A DNA stretch of 64,000 nt from Clostridia bacterium (GTDB lineage Bacteria; Bacillota; Clostridia; Christensenellales; CAG-138): NCBI GenBank assembly GCA_017438865.1, contig JAFRUN010000063.1, positions 1-64,000 on the forward strand, in the 5' to 3' direction. This document shows positions 42,054 to 50,348 of the stretch, piece by piece. How positions within the stretch are numbered: position 1 is the first letter of the stretch; every line of letters starts with the position of its first letter. The notes under the pieces were generated by a model. It had not been told where the DNA came from, made no database searches, and worked only from the letters and a program-made list of their open reading frames with translations. A program made the translations under genes and the position numbers.

Positions 42054-43709
42054 TTATTCAACGGAAAGGTAATAGTAGTACAGCGGTTGAGCGCCTCTTG
42101 CAACGATAAACTCCGCTTCCTCGTACTTCTCCTGCAGATGCTCAGAAAGTGCGATCGCGTCGTCCTCCTCCACGGCGTCGCCGTAATAGAGGTTCACAAT
42201 CGGATCGTCGATGTCGCGCTTTTCGATCATGAGACCGATCACCTTTTCGACCGTTTCATTGACGGAGGACGAGACCGCCGCGATATCGTTGTCGACCATG
42301 CCGATGATGTCGCCCTCTTTGATCTCGTTGCCGTTGTAATGCGTTTCGCGGATCGCATATGTGACGGCGCCGGAAACGATCTCGTTGACGGCGTCCTGCA
42401 TATTCTCACGGTTCTCGTCCAGCGAAAGATCCGGATTGAACGCCATCGCCGCCGCAATACCCTGCGGGATCGTCTTTGTCGGAAGAACGATCACGTTGCA
42501 TGAGCACAGGTTCTGCGCCTGCTGTGCGGCAAGAATGATGTTCGAGTTGTTCGGAAGGACGAACACGTTTCTGGCGTTGCACTGCCCGACGGCGTTGACA
42601 ATGGTGTCGATGCTCGGATTCATGGTCTGTCCGCCCGAAATGATGCGGTCGACCGAGAAATTGCGGAAGATCTCGTCGATCCCCTCGCCCGCGCTGACGG
42701 CGATAAGACCGTATTCCTTTTCGTTGCGCTTCTTCTGCTCGATCAGCTGACGGTTCTGCTCACGCATGTTTTCGATCTTCAGACGGTCGAGCTCGCCGTA
42801 GCGCATCGCAAACTGCAGGATCTTGCCCGGGCAGTTCGAGTGAACGTGCACCTTGACAAAATCGTCGCCGGCAGCGACTACGACGGAATCGCCGACGCGA
42901 ACCAGGTGATCGCGCAGCTTTTCAAGGTCCTCCTCCGAGAACCCTTCGACCAGACGTACAATGAAGAACTCCGTGCAGTAGCCGAATTCGATATCCTCGG
43001 TCGAAAAATGATCGAGGTTTGCGCCTTCTTCGGAATTGAACGTTTCCTCCGGTTCCTCTTCTTCGGAATAATCGGGAAGGTCGTCGCCCGAAAGGATCGC
43101 TTTGAATCCGCGATATACGGTCATCAGACCGAAGCCGCCGGAATCGACGACGCCGGCTTCCTTAAGAACGGGAAGCAGGTTCGGCGTGTTTTCAAGCGCT
43201 TCCTGCCCGGCGGCAAGGATCTCGTCGAGAAACTCATCCAGAGAGATGTTTCTTTTCTTTTTGACCAGCGCGACCGAAGTCTGCGAGATCATGCGGGAAA
43301 CCGTCAGGATCGTACCCTCTTTCGGACGAAGCACCGCTTTGTATGCCGCGTTTGTGCCCGTTTCGAGCGCGTCTGCAAGCATCTCCACGGAAATCTCGTT
43401 CTGCCCCTTGCATACCTGCTGATAGCCGCGGAAAAGCTGCGACAGGATAACGCCCGAGTTCCCGCGCGCGTTTTTCAGCGCGCCCAGCGCAACGGCATCC
43501 ATGACTTGACCGACCGTGACCGAATCGGACATGCCGCGAAGCTCCTTCACGGCGCCCTGCATGGTCATGGACATATTCGTACCGGTGTCGCCGTCGGGAA
43601 CGGGGAACACATTCAGCGAGTCGATGTATGCTTTATTCTTCTCAAGATTTGCGGCGCCGCCGAGAAAAAGGTCCCGTAAAAGCGCGCCGTTGATACTCTG
43701 ATTGTTCAA
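42054..43709 (-). CDS. fakA: Fatty acid kinase catalytic subunit-like protein (DAK2 domain)
   Basis: A 551-aa protein of the YloV/FakA family, which with a FakB (DegV) partner phosphorylates exogenous or recycled fatty acids. The N-terminal DAK2 ATP-binding domain has FPVPDGDTGTNM (Mg-binding Asp residues) and NARGNSGVILSQL; the C-terminal half contains the DhaL-linked domain with the HVHSNCPG motif and a long acidic linker (about 235-255). No fakB in the window. It follows the asp23-like gene by 23 nt, the yloU-yloV order of Bacillus. Confidence 0.92.
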   Translation of the reverse strand: MNNQSINGALLRDLFLGGAANLEKNKAYIDSLNVFPVPDGDTGTNMSMTMQGAVKELRGMSDSVTVGQVMDAVALGALKNARGNSGVILSQLFRGYQQVCKGQNEISVEMLADALETGTNAAYKAVLRPKEGTILTVSRMISQTSVALVKKKRNISLDEFLDEILAAGQEALENTPNLLPVLKEAGVVDSGGFGLMTVYRGFKAILSGDDLPDYSEEEEPEETFNSEEGANLDHFSTEDIEFGYCTEFFIVRLVEGFSEEDLEKLRDHLVRVGDSVVVAAGDDFVKVHVHSNCPGKILQFAMRYGELDRLKIENMREQNRQLIEQKKRNEKEYGLIAVSAGEGIDEIFRNFSVDRIISGGQTMNPSIDTIVNAVGQCNARNVFVLPNNSNIILAAQQAQNLCSCNVIVLPTKTIPQGIAAAMAFNPDLSLDENRENMQDAVNEIVSGAVTYAIRETHYNGNEIKEGDIIGMVDNDIAAVSSSVNETVEKVIGLMIEKRDIDDPIVNLYYGDAVEEDDAIALSEHLQEKYEEAEFIVARGAQPLYYYYLSVE

Positions 43710-43732
43710 TGCTCAAACCCTCCGAAATTCGC

Positions 43733-44089
43733 TTACTGAACGCGAATACTCTCCACAAAGATATTCACGCTGCGAACCGAGACTCCGGTCAAATCCTCTA
43801 TCCGATAACGTACATTCTGCTTTGTGTTTTGTGATACCGCAGGAAGGGATACCCCGTACTGCAGCGCAACATGCAATGAAACGTCGACCTGATTGTCGTT
43901 GACCTTTTCAACCAGGACGCCTTTCTGCAGATTCTCTCTTCCGAACAGCTCGACGATCGCATCGCCGGCGCTTCGTGCGCACATTCCGACAATGCCGTAA
44001 TTCTCAACCGCGGCATATCCGGCGATCGTTGCGATCAAGTCCTCCGAAACGGAGATCGTTCCCAGTTCATTCGCGACAGAAATCGCCAT
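43733..44089 (-). CDS. Asp23/Gls24-family protein (YloU-like)
   Basis: A 118-aa soluble protein with the Asp23 fold: GTISVSEDLIATIAGYAAVENYGIVGM at the N-terminus and the YGVSLPAVSQNTKQNVRYRIEDLTG segment. Asp23-family proteins associate with the envelope; in Bacillus YloU pairs genetically with YloV (FakA). rpmB, usually divergent next to yloU, is absent here. AAAGGAGG precedes the ATG by 7 nt. yebC ends 50 nt upstream. Confidence 0.92.
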   Translation of the reverse strand: MAISVANELGTISVSEDLIATIAGYAAVENYGIVGMCARSAGDAIVELFGRENLQKGVLVEKVNDNQVDVSLHVALQYGVSLPAVSQNTKQNVRYRIEDLTGVSVRSVNIFVESIRVQ

Positions 44090-44139
44090 GATAGAACCTC
44101 CTTTGCTATTCTTTAATGCTTACTGTAAACCGGCCGCAA

Positions 44140-44880
44140 TTATTCTTTTTCTTCCCAAACGCCGTTGTGGAAGACTTCCTGCACGTCGTCGTTGTCATCC
44201 AGACGCTCCAGGAACCGTTCGATCTTCTCGATCGTCTCCGGATCGGTCACATTCGTCGTGTTCTTCGGGATCTGACCGATCTCCGCGGAAAGGAAGGTGT
44301 AGCCGAGTCCTTCGAGACCTTCACGAACGGCGGAAAAATCCGCGGGTGCGGTATAGATCTCAAACGCGTCGTCCTGCGCGACAAAATCCTCCGCGCCGGC
44401 GTCCAGCGCCTGCATCATGACTTCGTCCTCGTCCATCAGCGCGGTGCGCTCGATGACGATCTGACCTTTTTTGTCGAACATCCATGCAACGGAACCGGAC
44501 GCGCCCATGTTGCCGCCGCTCTTGGAGAAGATGTGGCGCATTTCCGCCGCAATGCGGTTGCGGTTGTCGGTCAAAACCTCCACGATGACGGCGATGTTGC
44601 CGGGACCGTATCCTTCGTATACGACTTCCTCGTAATCGACGCTGTTGCCGTCGCCGCTTGCCTTTTTGATCGAACGGGAAATGTTGTCGTTCGGCATGTT
44701 TGCCGCCTTTGCCTTTGCAATGACGTCGCGCAGCTTGGAGTTGTTCGCAGGATCCGCACCGCCGCCCTCTTTCACGGCGATGGCGATCTCGCGACCGATC
44801 TTCGTAAATATCTTACCCTTTTGCGCGTCGGTTTTTTCTTTTTTGTTTTTGATGTTTGCCCATTTGGAATGTCCGGACAT
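44140..44880 (-). CDS. yebC: YebC/PmpR-family transcription or translation factor
   Basis: A 246-aa protein with the invariant start MSGHSKWANIK and KG(K)IFTKIGREI, and the NMPNDNISRSIKKASG segment. YebC proteins have been described both as DNA-binding regulators and, for YebC2/TACO1, as factors that relieve ribosome stalling on proline tracts. It is slightly acidic at the C-terminus (ERLDDNDDVQEVFHN). AGGAGG lies 6 nt before the ATG. Full-length and unambiguous. Confidence 0.95.
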   Translation of the reverse strand: MSGHSKWANIKNKKEKTDAQKGKIFTKIGREIAIAVKEGGGADPANNSKLRDVIAKAKAANMPNDNISRSIKKASGDGNSVDYEEVVYEGYGPGNIAVIVEVLTDNRNRIAAEMRHIFSKSGGNMGASGSVAWMFDKKGQIVIERTALMDEDEVMMQALDAGAEDFVAQDDAFEIYTAPADFSAVREGLEGLGYTFLSAEIGQIPKNTTNVTDPETIEKIERFLERLDDNDDVQEVFHNGVWEEKE

Positions 44881-44928
44881 AATCGTTCCTCCTGTTTTTA
44901 TCTCAATCTATTGAATCTGTTCAAAGAA

Positions 44929-45594
44929 TCACAGCAGTTCCGCTGCTTCTTCATCGAATACAAAGGTCGCTCCGGGATGCAGCCACAGCGCCGCGAGCGG
45001 CGAATCGGTGAGATTACCCCTGAGCATCGTTCTGACCGCTTCCGCGGCGTTCTTTCCGGCGGCAACGACGATCGGATGCTTTGTCTGCATCAGAATGTTC
45101 AGCCCCGCGGTGATAAATCCGTCGTCGTCGAGCATTTCAACGTGCGTTTCCGAAGAGCCGTCCGTTTTCCGGTTCATCAGAAGCGATCCGTCGTGACGGA
45201 CGGCGATCAGCGCGGCATCCAGTCCGCCGTCATTCAGAACGGCCTGCTCAAACCGCTTTGCCGTCTCTTCGGCGGAAAGTTCTCTGGAGAACGGAACGCA
45301 GTACTGCTTTTCGCAGATATCGGTCTTCGCAAAGATCGCTTTTCCGAGGAGATTGGCAATGCGCTGTTCACCGCTCTCGTCGGGAAGAAACTCAAAAAGC
45401 TGGTAAACAAGCGCGTCGTTCCACGCGAGCAGACCGTTTTCGGTCATCGCGGAAAGCGATTCATAGACGGGCAGAAGCGTCTCGTGATAATCGACGCCGA
45501 CGACGCATCTCGGCTCCCTCAGAAGGTGCGCCGCAAGCATTGTCGCCGCGCATACGCCGACCGTTTTTTGATCTTTGTAAATCAGGACGCTCAT
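44929..45594 (-). CDS. NagB/6-phosphogluconolactonase-superfamily protein
   Basis: A 221-aa protein of the glucosamine-6-phosphate deaminase/phosphogluconolactonase fold. Visible traits are VGVCAATMLAAHLL near the N-terminus, DAALIAVRHDGSLLMN (the usual GIGxDGHIAFNEP motif is eroded) and MQTKHPIVVAAGKNAAEAVRTMLRG, which is conserved in NagB. The catalytic His of the GxDGH motif is replaced, so it may be a divergent or inactive member. It overlaps the preceding alpha/beta hydrolase gene by 4 nt. Confidence 0.75.
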   Translation of the reverse strand: MSVLIYKDQKTVGVCAATMLAAHLLREPRCVVGVDYHETLLPVYESLSAMTENGLLAWNDALVYQLFEFLPDESGEQRIANLLGKAIFAKTDICEKQYCVPFSRELSAEETAKRFEQAVLNDGGLDAALIAVRHDGSLLMNRKTDGSSETHVEMLDDDGFITAGLNILMQTKHPIVVAAGKNAAEAVRTMLRGNLTDSPLAALWLHPGATFVFDEEAAELL

Positions 45595-46529
45595 TCTTTT
45601 TCTCCGGCGGTGCAGACCGCTTCGATGAACAGAAGAATATCGCCGTACACTTCCCTGCGGTTCGTCTCGTTCAGCATCTCATGCCGTCCTTCGGGATAGA
45701 GCTTCATCGTCACCTTGTGCCCGCTCTTCAGAAGCCATTGATTGACCTGCTTTACGCCCTTGCCCATTGCGCCGACGGGATCGTTCGAGCCCGAAAGCAG
45801 GAAGATCGGACGGTTCGGGACGCGCTTCGCCCAGTTCAGGTTGGAAACCTCGCCGAGACCGTTGAACAGATCGAAGAACGCGCAGGACGTGAACACAAAT
45901 CCGCAGAGCGGATCCTCGATATAGCGGTCGACGTTCGCGGGATCGCGGGACAGCCAGTCAAACTCGGTGCGCGCATCCTTGAATTTCTTGTTGTACGCGC
46001 CGAAGCCGAGCTTGTTCAGCGAATCGTTCGCAGCATTGCCTTTGCCCTTTTTGATCGCGCTCTTTGCAAGCATCTTTGCAACGGGAAGAGCGGGGTTCGC
46101 GCCTGCCGTGCCGGAGAAAATGAACGCATCAAAATCAACGCCCATTCTGCCGGCATACGTTCTCGCAAGAAAACTGCCCATCGAATGACCGAAGAGAATG
46201 CACGCGAGGGATGGATGATCCTTCATGACCGTGTCATGCAGTGTTTTGTTGTCTTTGATGAGATTGTCCCAGCCGTCTTTTTCACCGAAATAACCGAGCG
46301 GCTGATCCTTTCCGACGGACTTGCCGTGTCCGGGAAGGTCCATTCCGTATACAAGGAACCCGTTTTCGGCAAGGAACATTGCAAAATCGTGATAGCGTTC
46401 GATGTGCTCCGCCATGCCGTGAATGATTTGGACGCATGCGCGCGGCTCATCCGGCGCCCAGATACGATAGCGCACGTCGCAGATCCCGGTTGCCGACGGA
46501 AACTTCTTATCCCGAACCACAATACCCAT
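45591..46529 (-). CDS. Alpha/beta hydrolase, monoacylglycerol lipase-like
   Basis: A 312-aa serine hydrolase of the Hydrolase_4 family. Nucleophile elbow GHSMG (in CILFGHSMGSFLA), oxyanion region VQIIHGMAEHIERY, MDLPGHGKS, catalytic Asp in LLSGSNDPVG and His in EGRHEMLNE. Family members hydrolyse monoacylglycerols or lysophospholipids; the substrate here is not shown. The start at 46529 has GGAGGAAGG just upstream. It forms a two-gene operon with the NagB-like gene. Confidence 0.9.
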   Translation of the reverse strand: MGIVVRDKKFPSATGICDVRYRIWAPDEPRACVQIIHGMAEHIERYHDFAMFLAENGFLVYGMDLPGHGKSVGKDQPLGYFGEKDGWDNLIKDNKTLHDTVMKDHPSLACILFGHSMGSFLARTYAGRMGVDFDAFIFSGTAGANPALPVAKMLAKSAIKKGKGNAANDSLNKLGFGAYNKKFKDARTEFDWLSRDPANVDRYIEDPLCGFVFTSCAFFDLFNGLGEVSNLNWAKRVPNRPIFLLSGSNDPVGAMGKGVKQVNQWLLKSGHKVTMKLYPEGRHEMLNETNRREVYGDILLFIEAVCTAGEKE

Positions 46530-46553
46530 TTGCCTTCCTCCGCATAATATTGA

Positions 46554-46588
46554 TATGATATCATACCATATATGCAAAAAAAGTGCAA
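46554..46588 (-). promoter_or_regulatory. Promoter of the hydrolase gene with a palindrome on the -10 box
   Basis: On the minus strand: TTGCAC (46588-46583), 17 nt, TATGAT (46565-46560). A 12-bp perfect palindrome TATGATATCATA (46554-46565) covers the -10. Confidence 0.75.
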
Positions 46589-46589
46589 G

Positions 46590-47141
46590 TCAAAGCTGAA
46601 TATTTCTGTCGGCGTGCAAAAGCGCCGCGTCGTCGGCGTCGTGCGTCACGACGACGGCAAGCCGGGCGGTGCGGATCAGGTCCGCCGCGCGCAGCTTATT
46701 CTGCTCATCCAGGCCCGTAAACGGTTCGTCAAGAAGAACGACGTCGTTTGAAAACGCGAACGCTCTTGCGAGCGAAACGCGCTGCTTCTGCCCGCCCGAA
46801 AGCGCTCCGGCTTTTTGACTGCGTTCCCCCGTCATGTTCAGCTCGCGCAGGAGGCGTTCGGCTGTTTCTGCGTCCGAAACGATCGAGACGTTTTCGAGCG
46901 CAGTCATGTGCTCCAGAAGCCGCGGCTCCTGGAACACGACGGAGATCTTACGGCTTTCGAGTCCGCAGACGGTTCCCCGATCCGGCTTCTGCAAACCGCA
47001 CAAAATGCGAAGCAGCGTCGTTTTTCCGATGCCGGATTCGCCCGAAAGCAGCACGAGACCTTCGTCCGGCAGCTCTGCGGAAAAATCGCGGAAGATCGGT
47101 TTTTTCCCGAAAGACAGGGACAGGTTTTTGATCTCAATCAT
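46590..47141 (-). CDS. ABC transporter ATP-binding protein (SsuB/TauB-like)
   Basis: A 183-aa ATPase: Walker A GESGIGKTT (39-47 region), Q-loop VVFQEPRLLEHMTALENV, signature LSGGQKQRVSLARA, Walker B DVVLLDEPFTGLD, H-loop VVVTHDADDA. It is shorter than usual (about 240 aa) because it ends soon after the H-loop. The ATG at 47141 overlaps the permease gene by 8 nt. Part of an importer with the adjacent permease and lipoprotein; the substrate is unknown. Confidence 0.92.
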   Translation of the reverse strand: MIEIKNLSLSFGKKPIFRDFSAELPDEGLVLLSGESGIGKTTLLRILCGLQKPDRGTVCGLESRKISVVFQEPRLLEHMTALENVSIVSDAETAERLLRELNMTGERSQKAGALSGGQKQRVSLARAFAFSNDVVLLDEPFTGLDEQNKLRAADLIRTARLAVVVTHDADDAALLHADRNIQL

Positions 47142-47886
47142 ACCGCTTCCCCGCCTTCCGCAATGCATATTTCAGCGAATACTCCAGCAATACCGACAAA
47201 AGGATCACAAGCAGCGTCCATGCGAACAATTCGGGGATCTCCACATGGATCTTGTGAAACTGCATCTGCCGTCCGATGCCGAGCTTCGGCAAAGCGAGAA
47301 TCTCCGCCGTGATGACCGCCTTCCATGCAAAGCCGAGCGCCGTCGACGCGCTCGCAAAGAACCGCGGCAAAACCTGCGGCAGCGTAACGCAGCGAAACTT
47401 CTTCCACGGCGAAAGATAGATCCTTGCCATTTCCGAAAGCGGAACGCTCCGGCTTCTGATCGCTTCCTCCGTCGTCTGCCAGATCATGGGGATCACGACG
47501 ATCATCGCCACGATGACCGGAACCACGCCTGAGATTACGGAGACGAGAAGGATCAGCGCGAACGAGGTGATCGGCGTCGTTTTGATCAGTGAACGCAGCG
47601 GACTCAGAAGCCATGCAAACATACGAAAATGAGAGGTCAGCACGGCAAAGCCGATTCCGACGGCGCACCCGAGCAGAAATCCGGCAAGGATACGCACGAT
47701 CGTCATGCCGATCGAAAGCCATCCGCTTTTCGATGCGACGATCTTCCACATCGAACGGAGGGTGTCAAGGGGTGAAGGCAGCAAAAGCAGCCGACTGCCG
47801 ACAAGCATCGACAGCAGCTGCCAGATGAGAATGTATACTGCGATCGGAACGCAGACCTTTGCGATCTTACGAAGGATCGGCCGCAT
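47134..47886 (-). CDS. ABC transporter permease (SsuC/TauC/ThiX-like)
   Basis: A 250-aa protein with about six membrane helices and the EAA loop (ATTEEAIRSRSVPLSEMARIYLSPWKKFRCVTLPQVLP-type region in the middle), characteristic of nitrate/sulfonate/taurine-type permeases that import small anionic or pyrimidine compounds. It overlaps the binding-protein gene by 20 nt and the ATPase gene by 8 nt. Confidence 0.92.
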   Translation of the reverse strand: MRPILRKIAKVCVPIAVYILIWQLLSMLVGSRLLLLPSPLDTLRSMWKIVASKSGWLSIGMTIVRILAGFLLGCAVGIGFAVLTSHFRMFAWLLSPLRSLIKTTPITSFALILLVSVISGVVPVIVAMIVVIPMIWQTTEEAIRSRSVPLSEMARIYLSPWKKFRCVTLPQVLPRFFASASTALGFAWKAVITAEILALPKLGIGRQMQFHKIHVEIPELFAWTLLVILLSVLLEYSLKYALRKAGKRYD

Positions 47887-48832
47887 AATAGAAGTCGTCG
47901 TTCGGCATTGCGCCGCCGATCGATTTCGGGTTTGCGTCGAAGAGTACTTTCAGCATGGCGGAAACGCTTGCCTTCATCTCCGCGCCGGTCACCAGCGTAA
48001 TGTTGCAGTTCGGAATTGCACGTTTTGCGATCGGCTCCTTGCCGATGATGCCCTGCGCAACGACAACCGCCGCGGCGTCTTCTTCACTTACGACCTTCTT
48101 TGCGGAATCCGCCGCGTCCTTCAGAAATGCGTCGACCTGCGTCTTGTTCGAGGCAAGATAATCGCTGCGGACGATATAGACGCCCTGCACGAGCTGCGTA
48201 TCGTTCTTTTCACTCCAGAGGTCGTTGACCTTCAGCGCAACGCGAACGTTCCCGTTCTGCGCGGTCGCGATCGAGACGTGCGGTTCCGGAAGCAGTGCAA
48301 CCTCCGCGCTGCCGTCCGCGAGTTTGGCGATCAGTTCCGCGTTGTCCGCGATATACTCGACCTTCACGGAATCCGTAAGACCGTTTGCGGCAAGCAGATA
48401 GTTCAGAATGTATTCCGGCGTGCTGCCCTCGCCCGTGGACCAGATCGTCTTTCCGGCAAGATCGGAAACGCTGTTGATCGAATTGCCGTTTTCAAGCACA
48501 TACAGGACACCCAGCGTATTGATCGCGATCACGTTGACCTTGCCCTCGGTTTTCTTATAAAGAACCGAAGCGAGGTTGATCGGGACTGCCGCAATGTCAA
48601 CTTCGCCGTTGACGATCTTTGCGGTGACCTGATCGGGCGCGGTGAACAATTCAACGGTATAGCGGTCCTGCATATCCTGCATCATATAGGCAAGTCCCAT
48701 GCCGGTCGGACCGGCAAGCGCCGCAACGCGGACGGGTTCGGCGGGTTGTTCGGCGTTCTGCTGCGTTTTCGCACAGGCGAGCATCGAGAATGTCAAAATC
48801 AGCGCGAGGCAGATGACGATCGTTTTTTTCAT
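47867..48832 (-). CDS. ABC transporter substrate-binding lipoprotein (NMT1-like)
   Basis: A 321-aa lipoprotein (signal ending LTFSMLACAK, lipidated Cys20) of the NMT1/SsuA/ThiY superfamily: VDIAAVPINLASVLYKK, then ISTG-type WSTGEGSTPEYILNYLLAANGL and ALLPEPHVSIA. Such proteins bind sulfonates, nitrate, riboflavin or thiamine precursors; binding residues cannot be assigned. It overlaps the Crp-like gene by 4 nt and the permease gene by 20 nt, so all four genes form one transcript. Confidence 0.9.
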   Translation of the reverse strand: MKKTIVICLALILTFSMLACAKTQQNAEQPAEPVRVAALAGPTGMGLAYMMQDMQDRYTVELFTAPDQVTAKIVNGEVDIAAVPINLASVLYKKTEGKVNVIAINTLGVLYVLENGNSINSVSDLAGKTIWSTGEGSTPEYILNYLLAANGLTDSVKVEYIADNAELIAKLADGSAEVALLPEPHVSIATAQNGNVRVALKVNDLWSEKNDTQLVQGVYIVRSDYLASNKTQVDAFLKDAADSAKKVVSEEDAAAVVVAQGIIGKEPIAKRAIPNCNITLVTGAEMKASVSAMLKVLFDANPKSIGGAMPNDDFYYAADPS

Positions 48833-49494
48833 GATTGATATTCCTCCGTCAGTTTTATTTCTTTTCCGTTTCTTTGTATTTTATGTTCTTTTTCCAGCAC
48901 GTCCAGCGCGCGGTACAGCGTTGCGCGGCTGACGCACAGAGCTTCGGACAGCTTGGTATAGCTCTTCACCGTGTAAAGATTTCCGACGCTTTCTTCCGTC
49001 AAAAAGGTCATAATCCGCAATGCAACCGTGTTTTTCGAGAATGCGTCCAGCCGCTTGTTGAGGAAACGAATGCGCCCGTTCAGATACGACAGATAGTTTT
49101 TCAGCACCGTTCTGTTTTCCGAGAGCAAATCCAACATTTCCTCTTCGGGAATGATCAACGCGCGGGAACGCTCGTTGCAGCGGATGTCGATCACATATCC
49201 CGCGTCTTTTCCGCAAATCGACGCGGCGCCGAACAGGTCGTTGCGCTTCAGCGTGCTCATGTGCATCTTTCCGTCGCAGCTTTTTCGATTGACGTCCGCA
49301 CTCCCGCGAAGCAGGATCCCGACGCGATACACGGTTTCGTTCTTCTGGAACAGATATTCCCCCGTTTCATATTCGCGGATCGTCACATCCGCGCTGTTCA
49401 GCCATGCGCGGATCCGATCTTCCGGCACGCCGTGGAACAAGACGGTTCCGCTCAGCTGCTTTGTATAACGCTCTGCGTCCAGTATCGTTTTCAA
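48829..49494 (-). CDS. Crp/Fnr-family transcriptional regulator
   Basis: A 221-aa regulator with an N-terminal cyclic-nucleotide-binding-like barrel (about 15-140) and a C-terminal winged helix whose recognition region is YTKLSEALCVSRATLYRALDVLE. There is no N-terminal Cys cluster as in Fnr, and the cAMP-contact motif (RxxxxxG/E) is not conserved. The start is TTG at 49494, after GAAGTGAG; no ATG fits. It heads the ABC importer operon, so it probably regulates uptake and perhaps itself in response to the imported compound. Confidence 0.9.
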   Translation of the reverse strand: MKTILDAERYTKQLSGTVLFHGVPEDRIRAWLNSADVTIREYETGEYLFQKNETVYRVGILLRGSADVNRKSCDGKMHMSTLKRNDLFGAASICGKDAGYVIDIRCNERSRALIIPEEEMLDLLSENRTVLKNYLSYLNGRIRFLNKRLDAFSKNTVALRIMTFLTEESVGNLYTVKSYTKLSEALCVSRATLYRALDVLEKEHKIQRNGKEIKLTEEYQS

Positions 49495-49526
49495 ATATGC
49501 TCACTTCCGTCTCATATGATACAGAT

Positions 49527-49555
49527 ATGGTAGCATTTATTTTTGTACTTGTCAA
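49527..49555 (-). promoter_or_regulatory. Promoter of the crp-ABC operon
   Basis: On the minus strand: TTGACA (49555-49550), 17 nt, TACCAT (49532-49527). Its -35 overlaps the -35 of the divergent exoA promoter (49549-49554). Confidence 0.8.
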
Positions 49556-49577
49556 CCAGTTAATTTGGAAATATAAT
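49549..49577 (+). promoter_or_regulatory. exoA promoter, placed for a leaderless transcript
   Basis: TTGTCA (49549-49554), 17 nt, TATAAT (49572-49577), then 6 nt and the ATG at 49584. Near-consensus in all parts. Confidence 0.8.
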
Positions 49578-49583
49578 GGTTTT

Positions 49584-50348
49584 ATGAAACTGATCAGCTG
49601 GAATGTGAACGGGCTTCGCGCCTGTCTTCAAAAGGGGTTCGACGACTTTCTGCAAAGGGAATCGCCGGACGTCATTGCGCTGCAGGAAACCAAACTGCAG
49701 CCGGAGCAACTGACTTATTCACCGGAAGGATACCGCGCGTATTACTTCAGCGCGCAGAAAAAGGGCTATTCCGGAACGGCGGTCTTTTGCAAGGAAGAGC
49801 CGCTGAACGTACGCTGCGGCGTCGGCGACGATCGCTTTGACGCGGAAGGAAGAACCATCACGCTTTTCTACCCCGGGTTTACATTCGTCACCGCCTATGC
49901 GCCGAATGCGCAGGAAGGCCTGAAACGGCTTGATTTCCGTACCGAATGGGAAGCGTGTATTCGTTCGTATCTTTCCTCTTTGGCGGAGAACGGACCGGTC
50001 ATCTATTGCGGCGACCTCAACGTCGCGCACCGGGAAATCGATCTGAAGAATCCGGGACCGAACCGCGGCAGCGCGGGCTTTTCGGATGAGGAACGCGCCA
50101 TGTTCGGCGCACTGCTGGATTCCGGCTTTGTCGACACGTTCCGCGAAAAGTATCCCGATCTGGCCGGCGCGTACTCCTGGTGGAGCTATCGCTTCCGTGC
50201 AAGGGAGCATAATGCGGGATGGCGGATCGACTATTTTCTGGTCCGCGAACAGGATCGCGAACGGATCACGGATGCGATCATCTATAACGACGTATACGGA
50301 AGCGACCACTGCCCCGTCGGTCTCATCTGGGAGGGAACATGGAACTGA
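49584..50348 (+). CDS. exoA: Exodeoxyribonuclease III / AP endonuclease
   Basis: A 254-aa ExoIII-family enzyme for base-excision repair. MKLISWNVNGLRA is the canonical N-terminus, followed by LQETKL (metal Glu), YSGTAVF, GDLNVAH (catalytic Asp-Asn), RIDYFL and GSDHCPV (Asp-His). Length is standard. The perfect fit of the N-terminus to ATG 49584, only 6 nt after the -10 box, makes this the best leaderless case in the window. Overlaps maf by 10 nt. Confidence 0.96.
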   Translation: MKLISWNVNGLRACLQKGFDDFLQRESPDVIALQETKLQPEQLTYSPEGYRAYYFSAQKKGYSGTAVFCKEEPLNVRCGVGDDRFDAEGRTITLFYPGFTFVTAYAPNAQEGLKRLDFRTEWEACIRSYLSSLAENGPVIYCGDLNVAHREIDLKNPGPNRGSAGFSDEERAMFGALLDSGFVDTFREKYPDLAGAYSWWSYRFRAREHNAGWRIDYFLVREQDRERITDAIIYNDVYGSDHCPVGLIWEGTWN

